Assembly: GCA_027493055.1 (NCBI GenBank)
Contig: JAPUDO010000116.1
Location: 386 to 41,055, forward strand
Origin: Niabella sp.
GTDB lineage: Bacteria; Bacteroidota; Bacteroidia; Chitinophagales; Chitinophagaceae
Direction of reading: 5' to 3'
Length of the DNA: 40,670 nt
Position 1 is the first letter of the stretch. Each line of letters opens with the position of its first letter. Shown here one piece after another: positions 35,001 through 40,670 of the stretch. The translations under genes and the position numbers were made by a program. Below the pieces are notes generated by a model, which was given only the letters and a program-made list of their open reading frames with translations, was not told where the DNA came from and did no database searches.

Positions 35001-36448
35001 AAGCCAACAGTTTTGGCCATTGGCGTAAACATTTTACCCTCAACGCCTACCAATGTCAATATGGGGATGTAAACGATCAGAATAATGATTTCACCAAACG
35101 CTGCACTGTTACGGATTTTAGAAGCCGATAAAAAAACCTCATCGTCCATTTCCTGCTGCGTGAGCCTGTTCAATGATTTCCGTAAACCTAAATGGTGTAT
35201 GGTGGCCTCCACTACAATTACAGCACCGTCCACAATCAACCCGAAATCTATCGCTCCCAAACTCATTAAGTTGGCGCTTACGCCAAAAACGTTCATCATT
35301 CCCAATGCAAACAGCATGGACAATGGAATGGCGGAGGCAACTATCAATCCGGCTCTTAGATTGCCTAAAAACAGTACCAATACAAAAATTACGATTAGCG
35401 CGCCCTCAATCAGATTTTTTTCTACGGTACTGATAGCCCTGCCCACCAGGTCGGTACGGTCTAAATAAGGCTCTATTACAACATCATCCGGCAAAGATTT
35501 CTGAATAACCGGCAATTTTTCTTTGATACGCTTTACTACTTCATTGCTGTTTTCTCCTTTAAGCATCATTACCACACCACCAACGGCATCTACTTCACCA
35601 TTGTAAGTTAATGCTCCGTAACGCACTGCATTGCCAAAACGGACATCCGCAACATCCTTTATGAAAATCGGAACACTTCCGGTTATGTTTTTTACGGCAA
35701 TGTTGGCTACATCTTCCAGCGAAGTAACCAAACCAATGCCCCGGATGAAGTAAGCATTGGGCTTTTTGTCAATATATGCCCCGCCTGTATTTTGATTGTT
35801 TTTTTCAAGCGCGTTGAATATATCGGTAATACTTACTCCCATTGCTTTTAAGCGGTTGGGATTAACGGCTACTTCGTACTGTTTAAGCTCACCACCAAAA
35901 CTGTTTACTTCGGCAATGCCTTTTGTTCCGTTAAGCTGTCGGGCTACTATCCAATCCTGCATGGTGCGCAGGTCTTTGGCGTTGTATTTCCCCTCGCTTC
36001 CTTTTTTGGGATGTATGATATATTGATATACTTCGCCCAGGCCCGTGCTTACAGGCGCTAACTCGGGCATGCCAATACTTTTGGGGATTCTTTCTTCTGC
36101 TTCTTTTAGTTTTTCATTGACAAGCTGCCGGGCAAAATAAATGTCCACATCTTCGTCAAAAACAACAGTAATAACCGAAAGCCCGAACCGGGAAATGCTT
36201 CGGGTTTCTTCCAGTCCGGGAAGGTTGGCAATGCTTTGTTCTATAGGGAAGGTAACCAGTTGTTCTACTTCCTGCCCTGCCAGTGTAGGGCAAAGTGTAA
36301 TGATCTGTACCTGGTTATTGGTAATATCAGGCACTGCATCCACGGGTAATTTAGTAACGCTCCAGCTTCCCCATAGAATCAGTAACAAGGTCATTATACC
36401 AATGACCAGCTTGTTTTTTATGCTGAATTTTATAATACTGTCTAGCAC
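32081..36448 (-). CDS. czcA: CzcA-type metal RND pump fused to outer-membrane channel protein
   Basis: 1455-aa fusion. Residues 1-1041 form a complete heavy-metal RND permease with 12 membrane helices and two large periplasmic loops. The proton-relay block DFGLIVDGAVIVVE has Asp401, Asp407 and Glu414, the pattern of Zn/Co/Cd-type CzcA rather than Cu/Ag-type CusA. From Met1042 the sequence restarts with its own signal peptide (MKPVTTILLLLLSGLGFNANAQ) and continues as a 414-aa TolC/CzcC-like outer-membrane factor with long coiled-coil helices (ELKNQVRTYYYQIQYLGHNQKQLLRLDSLYNDF is split over several turns). The junction codons contain AAAGGAAAC just before the internal ATG 33325, so a separate channel protein could also be made. 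It drives metal from periplasm or cytoplasm to the outside. Confidence 0.93.
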   Translation of the reverse strand: MLDSIIKFSIKNKLVIGIMTLLLILWGSWSVTKLPVDAVPDITNNQVQIITLCPTLAGQEVEQLVTFPIEQSIANLPGLEETRSISRFGLSVITVVFDEDVDIYFARQLVNEKLKEAEERIPKSIGMPELAPVSTGLGEVYQYIIHPKKGSEGKYNAKDLRTMQDWIVARQLNGTKGIAEVNSFGGELKQYEVAVNPNRLKAMGVSITDIFNALEKNNQNTGGAYIDKKPNAYFIRGIGLVTSLEDVANIAVKNITGSVPIFIKDVADVRFGNAVRYGALTYNGEVDAVGGVVMMLKGENSNEVVKRIKEKLPVIQKSLPDDVVIEPYLDRTDLVGRAISTVEKNLIEGALIVIFVLVLFLGNLRAGLIVASAIPLSMLFALGMMNVFGVSANLMSLGAIDFGLIVDGAVIVVEATIHHLGLRKSLNRLTQQEMDDEVFLSASKIRNSAAFGEIIILIVYIPILTLVGVEGKMFTPMAKTVGFAILGALILSLTYIPMMCALFLSKKVSHKKTFSDRMMHFLQSFYQPLLRKAIRIKYWLVGVTVALFALSILLFNRMGGEFIPQLQEGDFAFHCILPQGSSLSQSIETSMQASRIIKRFDEVKMVVGKTGAAEVPTDPMPPEATDLMVILKPQKEWKTKKSYAQLGDEISEALEIIPGIFFEKNQPIQMRFNELMTGIRQDVAVKIFGEDLDSLAVYANKVSQVIQNVDGVTTPQVERIGGLPQINVEYDRTRLANYGINVVDVNNVVSTAFAGQSAGQVFENERRFDLVVRLDSAYRTDIDDVSNLMIPTITGNQIPLSQVAVVSYKVGAAQISREESKRRIVIGFNVSGRDVQSVVEDIQEKLEAQVKLPTGYYFTYGGQFENLQKASKRLMIAVPVSLFLIFSLLYFTFHSLKQAALIFTAIPMSAIGGVFALLLRDMPFSISAGIGFIALFGVAVLNGIVLIGTFNQLEKEGVADIIKRVFDGTKQRLRPVLMTAAVASLGFLPMALSTGAGAEVQKPLATVVIGGLVTATFLTLFVLPLLYIIFHSKINFKKKGNMKPVTTILLLLLSGLGFNANAQTKKVIGVAEAINIALQNNGSIKANELEVKSAQSLRKTAGELPKLDFNAQLGQYNSIKFDQSFQAGQTIPFPTLFGAKKELINAEVKGRELQSEITILELKNQVRTYYYQIQYLGHNQKQLLRLDSLYNDFIKVAELRYKTGDTKKVDISTAQARQGEINLLLKQNEVHLQNAYQSLQALMNTVEPFEISDDVEFKPLQISALLDSSAVANHPAIKALYQDVLIAEQTKKVEKAQGLPDFTVGYVNQSLIGFQTINGQEKYFNSGNRFSSVNIGIAIPLTFGATKARIKSLDYQKQAVQTNAKQQRVLLETQLQNAVQQYQQDLQQFNYYQQQALPNANDIVSAAQLGYRTGDISYVEYLYALQTATDIQLGYLKSIQQVNQSVISIYSLINQ

Positions 36449-36594
36449 AATTCATTTAATTAATGATTAATACAAATAGGTTTAACTTCCTTTTGCACAA
36501 AACAAAAAGAACAGATAATGCACAGAATGACGATACATACAGCAACTAACGCATAGCATTATGTCTGTACCGGTGGCACATTAGTCAATACGTA

Positions 36595-36921
36595 TTAAAC
36601 ATTGCTTTTTGGCGGTTGCCAGATGTTTCCGCAGTAATGGGAATTGAGAGAAAAATCACGAATAGGATATGTGATTTTTGAAGAGATAACAGGTTTAGCA
36701 ATTTGGTATTTAAGAAGGTTGAGCTTCGGATTTGCAGTTATACTACAACAAGTACAGGTACAAAAAGGGCTGCAATTATCATTGTGGTCGGAATCGTGAT
36801 TATGAGCTCCTGACTGCTCCGTATAAGTAGTTTCACTTTTGCAATCATTAGATGCATCACTACAAGGTATTACGGATAATGCCAAAATGTAAATGCTCAC
36901 TATGTATGCAAAAAGCCTCAT
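36595..36921 (-). CDS. Small secreted Cys/His-rich protein (DUF6660-like)
   Basis: 108 aa with signal peptide (MRLFAYIVSIYILALSVIPCSDA). The mature part has a His/Asp segment (GAHNHDSDHNDN) followed by a Cys cluster, CSPFCTCTCC, and ends NIWQPPKSNV. Small proteins ending IWQPPK are typical companions of metal-efflux pumps in Bacteroidota. It probably binds metal in the periplasm or acts as a sensor or chaperone; this is inference. It lies upstream of the RND gene in the same direction, with a 146-bp gap. A perfect -7 box sits right before its ATG. Confidence 0.78.
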   Translation of the reverse strand: MRLFAYIVSIYILALSVIPCSDASNDCKSETTYTEQSGAHNHDSDHNDNCSPFCTCTCCSITANPKLNLLKYQIAKPVISSKITYPIRDFSLNSHYCGNIWQPPKSNV

Positions 36922-36928
36922 TCAGGGG

Positions 36929-36959
36929 CAAAGCTATGAATAAGTTTGAAAAAGACAAG
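36929..36959 (-). promoter_or_regulatory. Promoter candidate of the Cys/His-rich gene, nearly leaderless
   Basis: On the minus strand CTTG (36959-36956), 19 nt, then a perfect TAGCTTTG (36936-36929), ending 7 bp before ATG 36921. If used, the mRNA would start almost at the initiation codon. Confidence 0.4.
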
Positions 36960-37150
36960 CGCAATTGTCATCCTGCCGGCGATAATTTTTTCATCATTGT
37001 TGCATTAAATACTATGAGCCCCATTTTATTTTCAACATACTCAATTTTATCTGGTGGCATTTCTTTTTAACTTCCGTTTTCATCTATAAAGGATCCGATA
37101 CGTAACAATGAAAAGGGTATTGTTGCCGAATTAATTTATTTTACTACTCT
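36937..37150. other. Spacer between CDF gene and Cys/His-rich gene
   Basis: I see no gene here. The promoter candidate for the downstream small gene lies at its left edge. Confidence 0.35.
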
Positions 37151-38038
37151 TCAATCTATAATACGTATTAGATCGTCCGGCTCTATATGGATTAAAACAT
37201 GGCCAAGCTGCGGCAGCTTACTCCTTAATGTGTTTTTGAGTTGATGCGCAATATCGTGTCCTTGTTTAACCGATATTTCAGATTGCACCGTGGCGTGTAA
37301 ATCAACGTGATACTTTAATCCTGCTTTACGGATAAAACATTTTTCTGTATCAACCACACCGTTTACCGTTTGTGCTACTTCCCTTATTTCCTGGATGAGG
37401 TCATCGTAAACATTTTCATCCATAATTTCGCCCAATGCTGGACGAAAAATGAGGTAGCTGTTATACAGTATGAAAAGCGAGGCAAATAATGCGGCCCAAT
37501 CATCAGCCGTTTCATAACCTTTTCCGAATATTAATGCTATTGAAATACCTATGAATGCAGTTACTGATGTAATTGCATCGCTGCGATGATGCCAGGCATC
37601 TGCCTTTAATGAAGAACTGTTTACTTTTTTGCTTTTCTTTATTACAATTTGGTAAGAGATTTCTTTCCAAATAATTATGGCACCAAGAACAAACAGTGTC
37701 CAGCTCTTTGGCAATTCGTGCGGTGTATTGATATTCTGAATGCTTTCATACCCGATTATAGTTGCGGAAACAATCAGGAACCCGACAACAATAAAAGTTA
37801 CAAGAGGCTCCGCCCGTCCGTGTCCGTAGGGATGATTTTTGTCTGCTGGCCGGTTGGCATATTTGATGCCAAACAATACCAAAATGGACGAAAGTATGTC
37901 TGCCGTACTCTCTATTGCATCTGCTATCAATGCATAAGAATTACCGAAAAAACCGGCAAGCCCTTTGAGGGATGCCAAAACTGTATTCCCGATGATACTG
38001 AAATATGTTGTTCTAACTGCTGTCTGTTCGTTGGTCAT
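37151..38038 (-). CDS. Cation diffusion facilitator family transporter
   Basis: 295-aa inner-membrane Me2+/H+ antiporter. Six helices, with metal-site residues in helix 2 (ESTAD: Glu43, Asp47, where FieF has DxxxD) and helix 5 (HHRSD, His and Asp), plus the family motif HPYGHGRAEPL after helix 2. The C-terminal 90 residues form the cytoplasmic ferredoxin-like domain (IREVAQTVNGVVDTEKCFIRKAGLKYHVDLHATV). It exports Zn, Fe, Co or Cd-like ions from the cytoplasm. The Glu in place of the first Asp may shift selectivity. It is 9 bp after the DUF2231-like gene, in the same operon. Confidence 0.92.
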   Translation of the reverse strand: MTNEQTAVRTTYFSIIGNTVLASLKGLAGFFGNSYALIADAIESTADILSSILVLFGIKYANRPADKNHPYGHGRAEPLVTFIVVGFLIVSATIIGYESIQNINTPHELPKSWTLFVLGAIIIWKEISYQIVIKKSKKVNSSSLKADAWHHRSDAITSVTAFIGISIALIFGKGYETADDWAALFASLFILYNSYLIFRPALGEIMDENVYDDLIQEIREVAQTVNGVVDTEKCFIRKAGLKYHVDLHATVQSEISVKQGHDIAHQLKNTLRSKLPQLGHVLIHIEPDDLIRIID

Positions 38039-38047
38039 AAGTAGTTA

Positions 38048-38545
38048 TTAAAATCCCTCACAATTTTCTCCGGGAACGTTCACTCCGCCCGCCTGTTCAT
38101 AAACTACGCTGGCTCCTAAATGCCCTGCATAGGCTAATATGCCGGTGCCTGCCCAAAGACATAATATTACCCCGACATTCATTACGACATCTATAATACG
38201 GACCTTGACGAAATAACGTATAATATCTAACAAAAAAGCCGCGCCAAATATGTAGCCGGATATATAAGCCCAATAAAGATGGGCTTTAAGCACCTGCGGG
38301 TTGCAGATTTCCCGTACCACTATCGGATAAGCATTTTTTCCTGTATAATAAGAAACCCAAAACGTAATAAAGCCTATCCATAACAACAAGGAAATTGTAA
38401 AACGAAGATTGCCTGCTATTTTCTTCTTATAGCATGCTAAATACATCAAAGCTATAACGGCAGCTAAGGATAAAACTGCAATAGGAAAATGCACCGAAGC
38501 TGCGTGATACAGCTCGGTGCGCCACATAGAGTTTGGGCTTTCCAT
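38048..38545 (-). CDS. DUF2231-like membrane protein
   Basis: 165 aa with four membrane helices. The first contains the family-like histidines (TELYHAASVHFPIAVLSLAAVIALMYLAC), and the second and third end in FWVSYYTGKNAYPIV and LKAHLYWAYISGYIFGAAFLL. Such His residues in DUF2231 proteins suggest heme or metal handling, not proven. The tail GGVNVPGENCEGF is periplasmic and contains one Cys. It lies 3 bp after the lipoprotein gene and 9 bp before the CDF gene; the gene order points to a role in metal resistance. Confidence 0.78.
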   Translation of the reverse strand: MESPNSMWRTELYHAASVHFPIAVLSLAAVIALMYLACYKKKIAGNLRFTISLLLWIGFITFWVSYYTGKNAYPIVVREICNPQVLKAHLYWAYISGYIFGAAFLLDIIRYFVKVRIIDVVMNVGVILCLWAGTGILAYAGHLGASVVYEQAGGVNVPGENCEGF

Positions 38546-38548
38546 CGT

Positions 38549-38896
38549 TTATTCTAAAATGTTTACTGCTTTAGGGTCTAATTTGTTACCTACTTTCTCA
38601 ACCGTTACCTCAACCTGTCCCCCTTGTTTCAGGTCGCCAAATACAGCGGGTTGTCCATTTTTGGTAAGCTTTGTATTTTCTTTCAAATACAGTTCGAGGA
38701 TTTTTCCATCGGAAGTTTCCACGTAAATTTCTTTTTCATCTGCATCCACTTCTTTGGCAACGCCTTTATATGTACCCGAAGGGACAATGTCAGTATTCTC
38801 AATTTCCGCGCTACCACCTCCGCTATTGCCACAGGATGTTAACACTAAAGAAGTAGTCATTAAAGAAAAACTGAAAACTAAAAAATACTTTTTCAT
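38549..38896 (-). CDS. Small lipoprotein of the metal-efflux locus
   Basis: 115 aa. Lipoprotein signal with lipidation Cys22 (LVLTSC), a Gly/Ser linker, then a compact beta domain (SGTYKGVAKEVDADEKEIYVETSDGKILELYLKEN is one stretch split by turns) resembling OB-fold domains of the DUF5666/copper-binding type (KNGQPAVFGDLKQGGQVEVTVEK). It probably faces the periplasm. It is the first gene of the lipoprotein-DUF2231-CDF operon. No clear -7/-33 promoter is found upstream. Confidence 0.7.
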   Translation of the reverse strand: MKKYFLVFSFSLMTTSLVLTSCGNSGGGSAEIENTDIVPSGTYKGVAKEVDADEKEIYVETSDGKILELYLKENTKLTKNGQPAVFGDLKQGGQVEVTVEKVGNKLDPKAVNILE

Positions 38897-39070
38897 AATA
38901 GAATATTTAAAAATTGAACAATAAGTTTAATAAAAATTTTACGGCAATTTTATTGCCAGTGTGTCGGGCATTATGAATTTAATAATCCGTATTATTAACG
39001 TGTACGAGCATACCTCAACACTGCTCCTCATTTTTACACGCAGATGGATTATGACAAGGAAGATATAAGT
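38897..39070. other. AT-rich upstream region of the CDF operon
   Basis: 174 bp between two minus-strand genes. CGGCAATTTTATTGCC (38943-38958) forms a small inverted repeat (GGCAAT-TTT-ATTGCC), a possible regulator site. No recognised metal-box is seen. Confidence 0.35.
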
Positions 39071-39448
39071 TTAACCCCTGGGAGGTTTCAATAGGGATGT
39101 TGGGTTTGGATTGGGAAAATAGTCGCATTTTCTAAGAGGAAAATGGATGGAACTTATTGCATTGCTCTCTACTTTGACAGAGATAGCTTTAAATCCGATA
39201 AAATACTGCGAATTATAGGAATTAGCATCAACTGATTTAAATGGAAGTTGCTTATCACGGTCGTTATCACTATCATTTATGTCCTCGCCCCAGTAATGCA
39301 TGGCCATAAAATCAAGAAAAGTTACCTGCTGATTTCTTTCCCGATGCTCAATATAGTGGTCAATCAAAATACGGCATTTCAACAGTTGATTAACTGCCGG
39401 ACTACTTGCTACAAAAAAAAGCAACAATATGAAGGCCATTATCTTCAT
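39071..39448 (-). CDS. Small exported protein associated with metal-efflux clusters
   Basis: About 125 aa from ATG 39448 (MKIMAFILLLFFVASSPAVNQ, a signal peptide); the frame is open to 39541 but the extra 31 residues precede the signal and lie over the -7 box. The body has a conserved-looking core: LIDHYIEHRERNQQVTFLDF, MHYWGEDINDSDNDRDKQLPFK, with an Asp-rich turn that could bind a cation. I recall similar short proteins beside RND metal pumps in Bacteroidota, but there is no named function. It is 174 bp upstream of the lipoprotein gene, in the same direction. Confidence 0.7.
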   Translation of the reverse strand: MKIMAFILLLFFVASSPAVNQLLKCRILIDHYIEHRERNQQVTFLDFMAMHYWGEDINDSDNDRDKQLPFKSVDANSYNSQYFIGFKAISVKVESNAISSIHFPLRKCDYFPNPNPTSLLKPPRG

Positions 39449-39453
39449 ACCCG

Positions 39454-39461
39454 CAAATATA
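39454..39461 (-). promoter_or_regulatory. -7 promoter element before small exported gene
   Basis: A perfect TATATTTG on the minus strand, 5 bp before ATG 39448. This would give an almost leaderless mRNA, as for the promoter candidate at 36929. No -33 match is seen. Confidence 0.35.
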
Positions 39462-39776
39462 ACTATTTTAAGACAGGCTTCCGCAGCTTTGGACTCATTA
39501 GCTAGTATGTATAATTCCTCATTGTTCCAGATGCTTGTCATAATCTATTCACCCATGTTCCGATAGTTGGGTCATATTCTTAGTTTACAATTCCCTACTA
39601 TAAAATTTTTACTATGGTCGTCTTTAATAATTATAATAAAGAAGGTATATATACGATGGTGTGGATATAGTTAGACAAAATTGAATTAACTTTATACAGT
39701 AAACCGCTCTTTGTTTCAAGGTTGCCTTAGCTACTGGCAAATTTAAAGGGCCGCGAAATGCGACCCTTGTAAATTG

Positions 39777-39822
39777 TTGATTATCAGCCCCCTGCTGGGG
39801 AAACATCCTCTCTGATAATCAA
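39777..39822. repeat. 11-bp perfect inverted repeat with inner GC stem
   Basis: TTGATTATCAG (39777-39787) and its exact complement CTGATAATCAA (39812-39822) enclose a 24-nt loop that can form CCCC-N5-GGGG. It is followed by an A-rich stretch, so on the plus strand it does not look like a terminator. Confidence 0.5.
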
Positions 39823-40007
39823 AAACTTATAAAAATTGGCCTAATTTTTCGATTTCTGCCAAATTTGGGAAGAAATGGGGAAGAACCAGGCTGTTTGAGC
39901 CAACAGAAACACACTCTTTTTGGCAGGCATACTGCTAAATTTTCCGGACAGATTTTCTGCTGTTGACATCCGCTTCAAAGCTAAACCCTGCGGAGATTAG
40001 ATGCTTT

Positions 40008-40118
40008 GGGGCTGACTAAAAAGTATTGTCAGCCTGAGCTTGTCGAAGGCTAACTGCTTGATTGTCTATATTTCGTCAGGATCAATATGACAATCAAGGA
40101 ACCTTTTTGGTCAGTCCC
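40008..40118. repeat. Nested inverted repeat element
   Basis: The outer arms GGGGCTGACTAAAAAG (40008-40023) and CTTTTTGGTCAGTCCC (40103-40118) match at 14 of 16. The inner arms TTGATTGTC (40058-40066) and GACAATCAA (40089-40097) match perfectly. It includes TTGTCAGCCTGAG, shared with 12288-12300, followed by CTTGTCGAAGGC, a common Bacteroidota intergenic repeat. Confidence 0.55.
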
Positions 40119-40260
40119 AACCTTTCATGGAATAGGTATTCTGTATTGAGCACTTGCTGAGATATTAAATAATTGACAGGATCTATTTTCATTGGTCAAT
40201 AGTGACTGTTTTTAATTTTTCCGGTCATATCAGTGCCCCAGGTGCCTATAAAAACGGGGT

Positions 40261-40323
40261 TTTATATGCAAATGGATGCAGTTTTAAAATTTTGAGCCTA
40301 ATTATAATCTAAAAGCATATAAT
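40261..40323 (+). repeat. 62-bp hairpin repeat, copy 3 of 3
   Basis: TTTATATGC-AAA at the left and AAA-GCATATAAT at the right are preserved, with the loop start GTTTTAAAA and GAGCC conserved. The inner arm (TGGATGCA versus TATAATCTA, one inserted base) has diverged. It is about 235 bp upstream of the partial gene at 40559, in the same orientation. Confidence 0.7.
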
Positions 40324-40558
40324 CGTGGCTCTTTAGAAGCTTTATTGAGCGTTAGGCTAACAAATTCTACCCAATGCAAGTATTTGAATATTTTTTCCCC
40401 GAATTCCAAAGCTGATTTTCTTTTTAGTCCATAAAAATCACATTTAATCACTCCTGCCAGTTTAATAGTCTAATAAATTCTACTATTTGTAATTATAGCG
40501 TAAAAATATCTACCTTTATTAGACAGATCAGCCAGTTTAGTATAAAATTTCTCAGCCC

Positions 40559-40670
40559 ATGAACAATCTTCATGAAATTGTTTTTGCTTCTTCGGATAAA
40601 GTAGTATCAAGAAAAATCCGTCAACGGTTAAGCCTTGAGGTGATGGGCAGTATCAATGAGATCGTCATAG
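40559..40670 (+). CDS. Unidentified protein, N-terminal fragment
   Basis: The open frame from ATG 40559 runs off the window after 37 codons (MNNLHEIVFASSDKVVSRKI...). The SSDKVVSRKIRQRL stretch distantly recalls the N-terminus of AbiEi-type antitoxins in Bacteroidota (SSD..xSRxIxxL), but what follows does not continue that pattern clearly, so I leave it unnamed. There is no signal peptide. It begins after a long non-coding, repeat-bearing spacer. Confidence 0.5.
   Translation, partial: MNNLHEIVFASSDKVVSRKIRQRLSLEVMGSINEIVI

Larger units (their letters stand above)
39542..40558. other. Repeat-rich non-coding tract
   Basis: About 1 kb without a supportable gene. It contains a small hairpin AAGGG-CGC/GCG-CCCTT (39746-39768), an 11-bp inverted repeat (39777-39822), a nested inverted repeat with TTGTCAGCCTGAG (40008-40118) and copy 3 of the hairpin repeat (40261). 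The 40324-40558 part is AT-rich and featureless apart from being the upstream region of the last gene. Confidence 0.5.

Noticed and set aside
39624-39806. 60-codon minus-strand open frame in the terminal spacer
   Set aside because: It overlaps inverted repeats and has no protein-like pattern.
14778-40323. CRISPR array
   Set aside because: The hairpin repeats are about 12 kb apart, not spaced by short unique spacers, and no cas gene is present.
40559-40670. AbiEi-type antitoxin
   Set aside because: Only a short N-terminal resemblance (SSDxxxSRxI); the next residues do not follow the family, and the gene leaves the window.
1-40670. tRNA or rRNA genes
   Set aside because: I looked for T-arm and acceptor-like patterns on both strands in the spacers and found none I could support by eye.

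Overview
The window looks like chromosome from a Bacteroidota bacterium, most likely a Chitinophagaceae-type member (inference from gene content; no rRNA or marker gene is present to prove it). Supporting signs are a TonB-dependent receptor with an N-terminal carboxypeptidase-regulatory-like domain, a GH92 mannosidase, a CotH-kinase lipoprotein, a LytTR protein, an OmpA protein with Asp-rich type 3 repeats, Bacteroidota-style -7 boxes (TAnnTTTG) upstream of several genes, and many small palindromic intergenic repeats.

Region 1 (1-14,640) is mostly ordinary chromosome: the 3' end of lptB, a small coiled-coil protein, a PIF1-like helicase, an OmpA-family protein, a sucrose-phosphate synthase/phosphatase-like enzyme divergent from a GH32-like glycosidase, a lipoprotein plus CPA2 antiporter pair, and a CotH-family lipoprotein. 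The antiporter is followed by a terminator and a repeat-rich spacer with a 140-bp inverted repeat.

Region 2 (14,640-20,430) begins with repeat-rich non-coding DNA and a siderophore-type TonB receptor whose upstream region carries two direct repeats 21 bp apart. It continues with an accessory group: an unknown protein, a divergent 71-aa XRE regulator bracketed by 15-bp direct repeats, and an AT-rich PD-(D/E)XK nuclease gene.

Region 3 (20,430-28,130) has a stand-alone LytTR protein, a GH92 alpha-mannosidase, the frameshifted remnant of a mobilization gene (mobC), an AraC-family regulator, a membrane protein and a lipoprotein, a truncated exported-protein ORF, and a Fic-family gene broken by two frameshifts. 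The decayed genes mark this as a plastic zone.

Region 4 (28,131-39,450) is a large divalent-metal efflux locus read on the minus strand: lipoprotein, DUF2231-like membrane protein, CDF transporter, Cys/His-rich small secreted protein, a CzcA-type RND pump fused to its outer-membrane channel, CzcB-like adaptor, an isoprenylcysteine-methyltransferase-like membrane protein and a CadA-type P-type ATPase. Together these would move Zn/Co/Cd-like ions from the cytoplasm to the periplasm (ATPase, CDF) and then out of the cell (RND complex). No metal-responsive regulator is visible in the window.

Region 5 (39,450-40,670) is non-coding and repeat-rich and ends in the first 37 codons of an unidentified gene. 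A 62-bp hairpin repeat with a conserved loop occurs three times, in the same orientation, at 14,778, 26,698 and 40,261. It is the most interesting unexplained element I found.
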